The notes beneath the pieces are model-generated. The model ran no database searches. It was not told the DNA's origin and worked only from the letters and a program-made list of their open reading frames with translations. DNA of 64,000 nucleotides, from the NCBI GenBank assembly GCA_903851195.1, contig CAINNJ010000004.1, positions 248,001 through 312,000 of the forward strand. Reading direction: 5' to 3'. Position numbers and translations under genes: made by a program. This document shows, in pieces, positions 61,238-64,000 of the stretch (positions are counted from its first letter, which is position 1; each line of letters begins with the position of its first letter). This stretch comes from an uncultured Acidobacteriia bacterium. Lineage in GTDB: Bacteria > Acidobacteriota > Terriglobia > Bryobacterales > Bryobacteraceae.

Positions 61238-64000
61238 CTATTTCTGAACGTCCGTGTAGACGGCGTTGAATTTTTCTTTTTCCTGCTCCCGCTCGATATA
61301 CGGGATTCCCCGCTCCATCCATTCCGGCGCGGGTGCGTCCTTCAGGAAGTGATCGAAGTACTGCTGCATCCGGACCGCGTAGTCTTTCTGCGCGATGCGC
61401 TTGCGCAGGCCGTGCGGTTCGCCGTTGTAATCGAACAGGTAGACTTCTTTGCCGAGGCGGCGCAGCGAGAGGAAGAGTTCCAGCCCCTGGTACCATGGCA
61501 CCGCGTCGTCGCCGTCATTCTGCAGAATCAGCAGGGGCGTCTGCACCCGATCCACCATGAAAATGGGCGAGTTTTCGATAAATCGCAGCGGATATTCCCA
61601 AAGCGTTCCGCCGATTCGGCTCTGCGTCTTCTCGTACTGGAACTGGCGCGGCAGTCCGGTGCCCCAGCGAATGCCGTCATAGGCGCTGATCATATTGGCG
61701 ACCGGCGCGCCCGCCTCGGCGGCGCGGAAAACATTGGTCTGCGTCAGCATGTAGGCGATCTGGTAGCCGCCCCAGCTGTGACCCTGGATGCCGATGCGGT
61801 TCCGGTCGATGAAGCCCTTCTCCACCACCGACTGGATGGCCGGCAGCACGCACTTCAACGCGCTCTGCCCGGGGTGCCCGGTGGTGTAAACGATATCCGG
61901 CGTGATGACGACATAGCCGTTGCTCACGTAGTACGAGATGTTGATCGACGTGCCCGGCTGCGGACGGAGGAACGCGTTCACGTTCTGCGAAAGCCGCTCG
62001 TAGATGTAGACCATCATCGGGTACTTCTTTTTGGGGTCGAAGTTTTCCGGCTTGTAAACCGCCGCCTGAAGTTCGACACCATCGGCATTGCGGAACTTCA
62101 TCAGTTCGCCGGTGCCCCAGTTCAGGGATGCCTGCTGCGGATTCGAGTCGCTGACTTTGCGGAGTTCTTTGAACGTGAAATCGGTGGTTTGCAGATCGGG
62201 CTGGTCGTGGAAGGTGGTGGCCGTGAGCAGAACGACATCGGCATCTTTGGCCTTGCCGAGCAGCGTGAAATTTTTCGCGGCCATGATCCGCTTCACCGGT
62301 TTGCCTTTTTCAAAATCGGCGAGCGAGTAGATGCCGGTGTCGCGGGTCTGCAGGTCCTCCACGCGGAAGAGCAGAGGCTTCGCGGGGTCGATGCCGCGAT
62401 CTTCGGGATCGTCGGGGCGAGTCTGTTCCAGCCGCACGACGCGGTACTGCAGCCCGGTGGGACGGCCATCGGTCAGCTTGCGGCCGCCCGAGCCATCCAC
62501 GTTCACGGACCAGACGTCGTAGCGGTCGTAGAGCAGCACGTGCCGGCTGTCTTTCATCCACCCGGCTGTGCCGTAAGCCGGAACGGTGTCCGGGGTGTCG
62601 TGATCCTCATTCAGAAAATTCGAACCCAGTTTGGACGTGAGGTTGACCATTTTCCCGTCGGCGGCTTCGAGGGAGAACCAGTCTTTGTCTTTGTAAACCA
62701 GGATGCGGGAACTGTCGGGCGACCACTGCATGCCCGCGCCGCGTCCGCCGCCTCCGCCGTGGGCCTGTTTCATCGCGATGCGCCGCGCGCCGGTAGCGGT
62801 GTCGACGAGGTAGACATCGCTGTAGGTGCCGTCGTAATCGACCATGTGGCGATAGGCCCGGTCGTCATTGCCGAAGGCCATGCGGCCATCGTCGCTGGGC
62901 GTGACAACGTTCATGGTGGGGTCGGTGAGCTGCACGAACTTCTTCTCGGCGATGTGCAGAACGCCCCGGTAAGTGCGCGTGCGTTCCTGCTGGGCTCGGA
63001 CTTTCTGCATGGGCTGGATATAGTCGTCTTTCCAGTGCCAGAGGTCGGCCAGGAGCTTCTCTTCGCCGGGGGAAGCGGCTCCGTTGGACGCGGGCGCGGG
63101 AATACCCGAAACGGTGGGCGCGGCGGCGGGAGCGCGGTCCAGCGCGGCAAGCATGTCGAGCGGTGCGCAGCCGACGAAGAGCCGGGCGCCGTCGCGCGAG
63201 AAGCTCACAGCGCCGCTCTCTGCGACGCCATAGCCGCTTTTGAAGCCGGGTGTTGTCAAGCCCACCACCGCTTCCGGAGCGGGCGATTTCCGGTCCCAGA
63301 GCCAGGCCTTGAACTTCGCCGGTTTCGCGCCGGCATCGTCGTGATCGCTCAGGAAGGCGAGCTGTTTCTGCGGAACGTCCCAGGTGAGTTTCGAATATTT
63401 GCCCTTGCCGGTGAGCAGGCCGGCGGGCGCGGCGTCGGAACCGGGAATCAGGGAGTAGACGCCGTTCGATTCTTCCTTGCGCGAAGAGACCGTGTAGAGC
63501 AGCGCCGCGCCGTCCTTCGGGAAGGTGTACTCGACGACGTCTTCGAAGGAACGCTCCGCCACGGCGGGTGCGGCGAGATTGCGCAGGCTCAGCGTCGCGC
63601 CGTACTGGACGCGCCCGCGGCCGGCGGCCCCGGCGGCGGGACGGCGAGCCTGGTCGGCTTGGTCAGAATCATCGTCCGCGGGGGGCGCGGCGGCAGGCGT
63701 ATCCGCTTTCGCGTTCTTCAGGTACGCAAGGAAATCGGCGCCTTCCTCCGGCAGTTGATAACTGGCCACATCGGCGATGCGGATCGCCTGCGGACTGCCC
63801 TGGTGCATCTTCTCCAGATCGACCACGACCAGACCGCCCTTCGGCATTTCGTCCGGGCGCTTGCGATCCTTTTTCGCCTGGTCGGTCTCACTCTTCTTCG
63901 GGAAGGAGTTGCTGACCACGAAACGATTGTCGTGCGTGAACGTGATGCGCAGGCTGCGGGCCGCCGCCTGTTCCGCGACAGGGGCCTCGAAGTTCTGCGT
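61238..64000 (-). CDS. S9-family prolyl oligopeptidase-like peptidase (N-terminus outside window)
   Basis: The frame is open to the window edge, so the N-terminus is missing; 920 residues are visible. The first ~600 form a beta-propeller-like region with repeated DSSRILVYKDKDW-type strands. The C-terminal alpha/beta-hydrolase has the nucleophile in QGHSWGGYQIAYM, Asp in LQNDGDDAVPW and His in GEPHGLRK. Two low-complexity Ala/Pro/Asp stretches interrupt the propeller. It would hydrolyse peptides, probably outside the cytoplasm; the signal peptide is not visible. Confidence 0.9.
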   Translation of the reverse strand, partial: TQNFEAPVAEQAAARSLRITFTHDNRFVVSNSFPKKSETDQAKKDRKRPDEMPKGGLVVVDLEKMHQGSPQAIRIADVASYQLPEEGADFLAYLKNAKADTPAAAPPADDDSDQADQARRPAAGAAGRGRVQYGATLSLRNLAAPAVAERSFEDVVEYTFPKDGAALLYTVSSRKEESNGVYSLIPGSDAAPAGLLTGKGKYSKLTWDVPQKQLAFLSDHDDAGAKPAKFKAWLWDRKSPAPEAVVGLTTPGFKSGYGVAESGAVSFSRDGARLFVGCAPLDMLAALDRAPAAAPTVSGIPAPASNGAASPGEEKLLADLWHWKDDYIQPMQKVRAQQERTRTYRGVLHIAEKKFVQLTDPTMNVVTPSDDGRMAFGNDDRAYRHMVDYDGTYSDVYLVDTATGARRIAMKQAHGGGGGRGAGMQWSPDSSRILVYKDKDWFSLEAADGKMVNLTSKLGSNFLNEDHDTPDTVPAYGTAGWMKDSRHVLLYDRYDVWSVNVDGSGGRKLTDGRPTGLQYRVVRLEQTRPDDPEDRGIDPAKPLLFRVEDLQTRDTGIYSLADFEKGKPVKRIMAAKNFTLLGKAKDADVVLLTATTFHDQPDLQTTDFTFKELRKVSDSNPQQASLNWGTGELMKFRNADGVELQAAVYKPENFDPKKKYPMMVYIYERLSQNVNAFLRPQPGTSINISYYVSNGYVVITPDIVYTTGHPGQSALKCVLPAIQSVVEKGFIDRNRIGIQGHSWGGYQIAYMLTQTNVFRAAEAGAPVANMISAYDGIRWGTGLPRQFQYEKTQSRIGGTLWEYPLRFIENSPIFMVDRVQTPLLILQNDGDDAVPWYQGLELFLSLRRLGKEVYLFDYNGEPHGLRKRIAQKDYAVRMQQYFDHFLKDAPAPEWMERGIPYIEREQEKEKFNAVYTDVQK

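Overview
The window is a GC-rich, gene-dense bacterial chromosome segment with short intergenic gaps (none above about 175 bp). I found no tRNA, rRNA, insertion sequence, prophage or CRISPR array. The organism is didermic: it has LptD, a TolC/RND efflux set and lipoprotein signals. The gene mix suggests an acidobacterial soil heterotroph of the Solibacter/Bryobacter type: TAT-exported Gfo/Idh and TIM-barrel oxidoreductase-like proteins, a ThuA/DUF1080 protein next to a GH95 fucosidase, large secreted M14 and S9 peptidases, and many small toxin-antitoxin pairs. That placement is inference from gene content; no marker gene settles it.

Layout. 1-2890: 3' part of lptD followed by an overlapping tandem-cyclophilin gene, in the slot where enterobacteria carry surA. 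2921-3537: mazEF-type module with a promoter/operator dyad. 3548-4698: ICMT-like methyltransferase plus MarR regulator, with a long dyad upstream. 4855-5865: zinc alcohol dehydrogenase. 5898-8772 (minus): LarA-domain protein, PdxA-family dehydrogenase and a DUF433/DUF5615 toxin-antitoxin pair, chained by 4-bp overlaps or direct abutment. 8796-12257 (plus): exported lectin-like protein, glucarate dehydratase and Gfo/Idh oxidoreductase (sugar-acid metabolism). 12319-12968: DUF6364/PIN pair. 12970-16802: M14 peptidase and a putative outer-membrane barrel. 16854-26127: the reductive pyrimidine pathway (NCS1 permease, PreT, PreA, dihydropyrimidinase, ureidopropionase-type hydrolase, semialdehyde dehydrogenase), interrupted by a VapBC pair and an orphan HicB. 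26203-28868: ABC exporter and DUF4142 protein. 28905-34177 (minus): XPB helicase, helicase-associated protein, SagB-type flavoprotein and a 94-residue protein in one tight operon. 34244-37509: REC-EAL protein, methyltransferase and a PPi-type phosphofructokinase. 37590-43489: orphan antitoxin and an RND/adaptor/TolC efflux operon. 43510-47357: ThuA-DUF1080 protein and GH95 fucosidase. 47354-52729: nadD, cyclophilin, rnhA, histone-like protein, nudix, polX, AhpD-like protein and phosphoesterase. 52763-64000: DUF1175 protein, MFS sugar transporter, sugar isomerase, der, dinG-like helicase, queD, a hypothetical gene, ferredoxin, galU and the 3' part of an S9 peptidase gene.

The most striking regulatory pattern is that many transcription-unit-initial genes lack a Shine-Dalgarno sequence but have a TANNNT box 6-7 nt before the start codon, the layout expected of leaderless mRNAs. 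Two divergent gene pairs (8772/8796 and 43489/43510) have back-to-back, overlapping boxes of this kind only 20-23 bp apart. Two minus-strand genes also end in threefold 15-16 bp tandem repeats that copy their own stop codon. The XPB-SagB operon and the toxin-antitoxin genes embedded in metabolic operons are the best candidates for undescribed biology.
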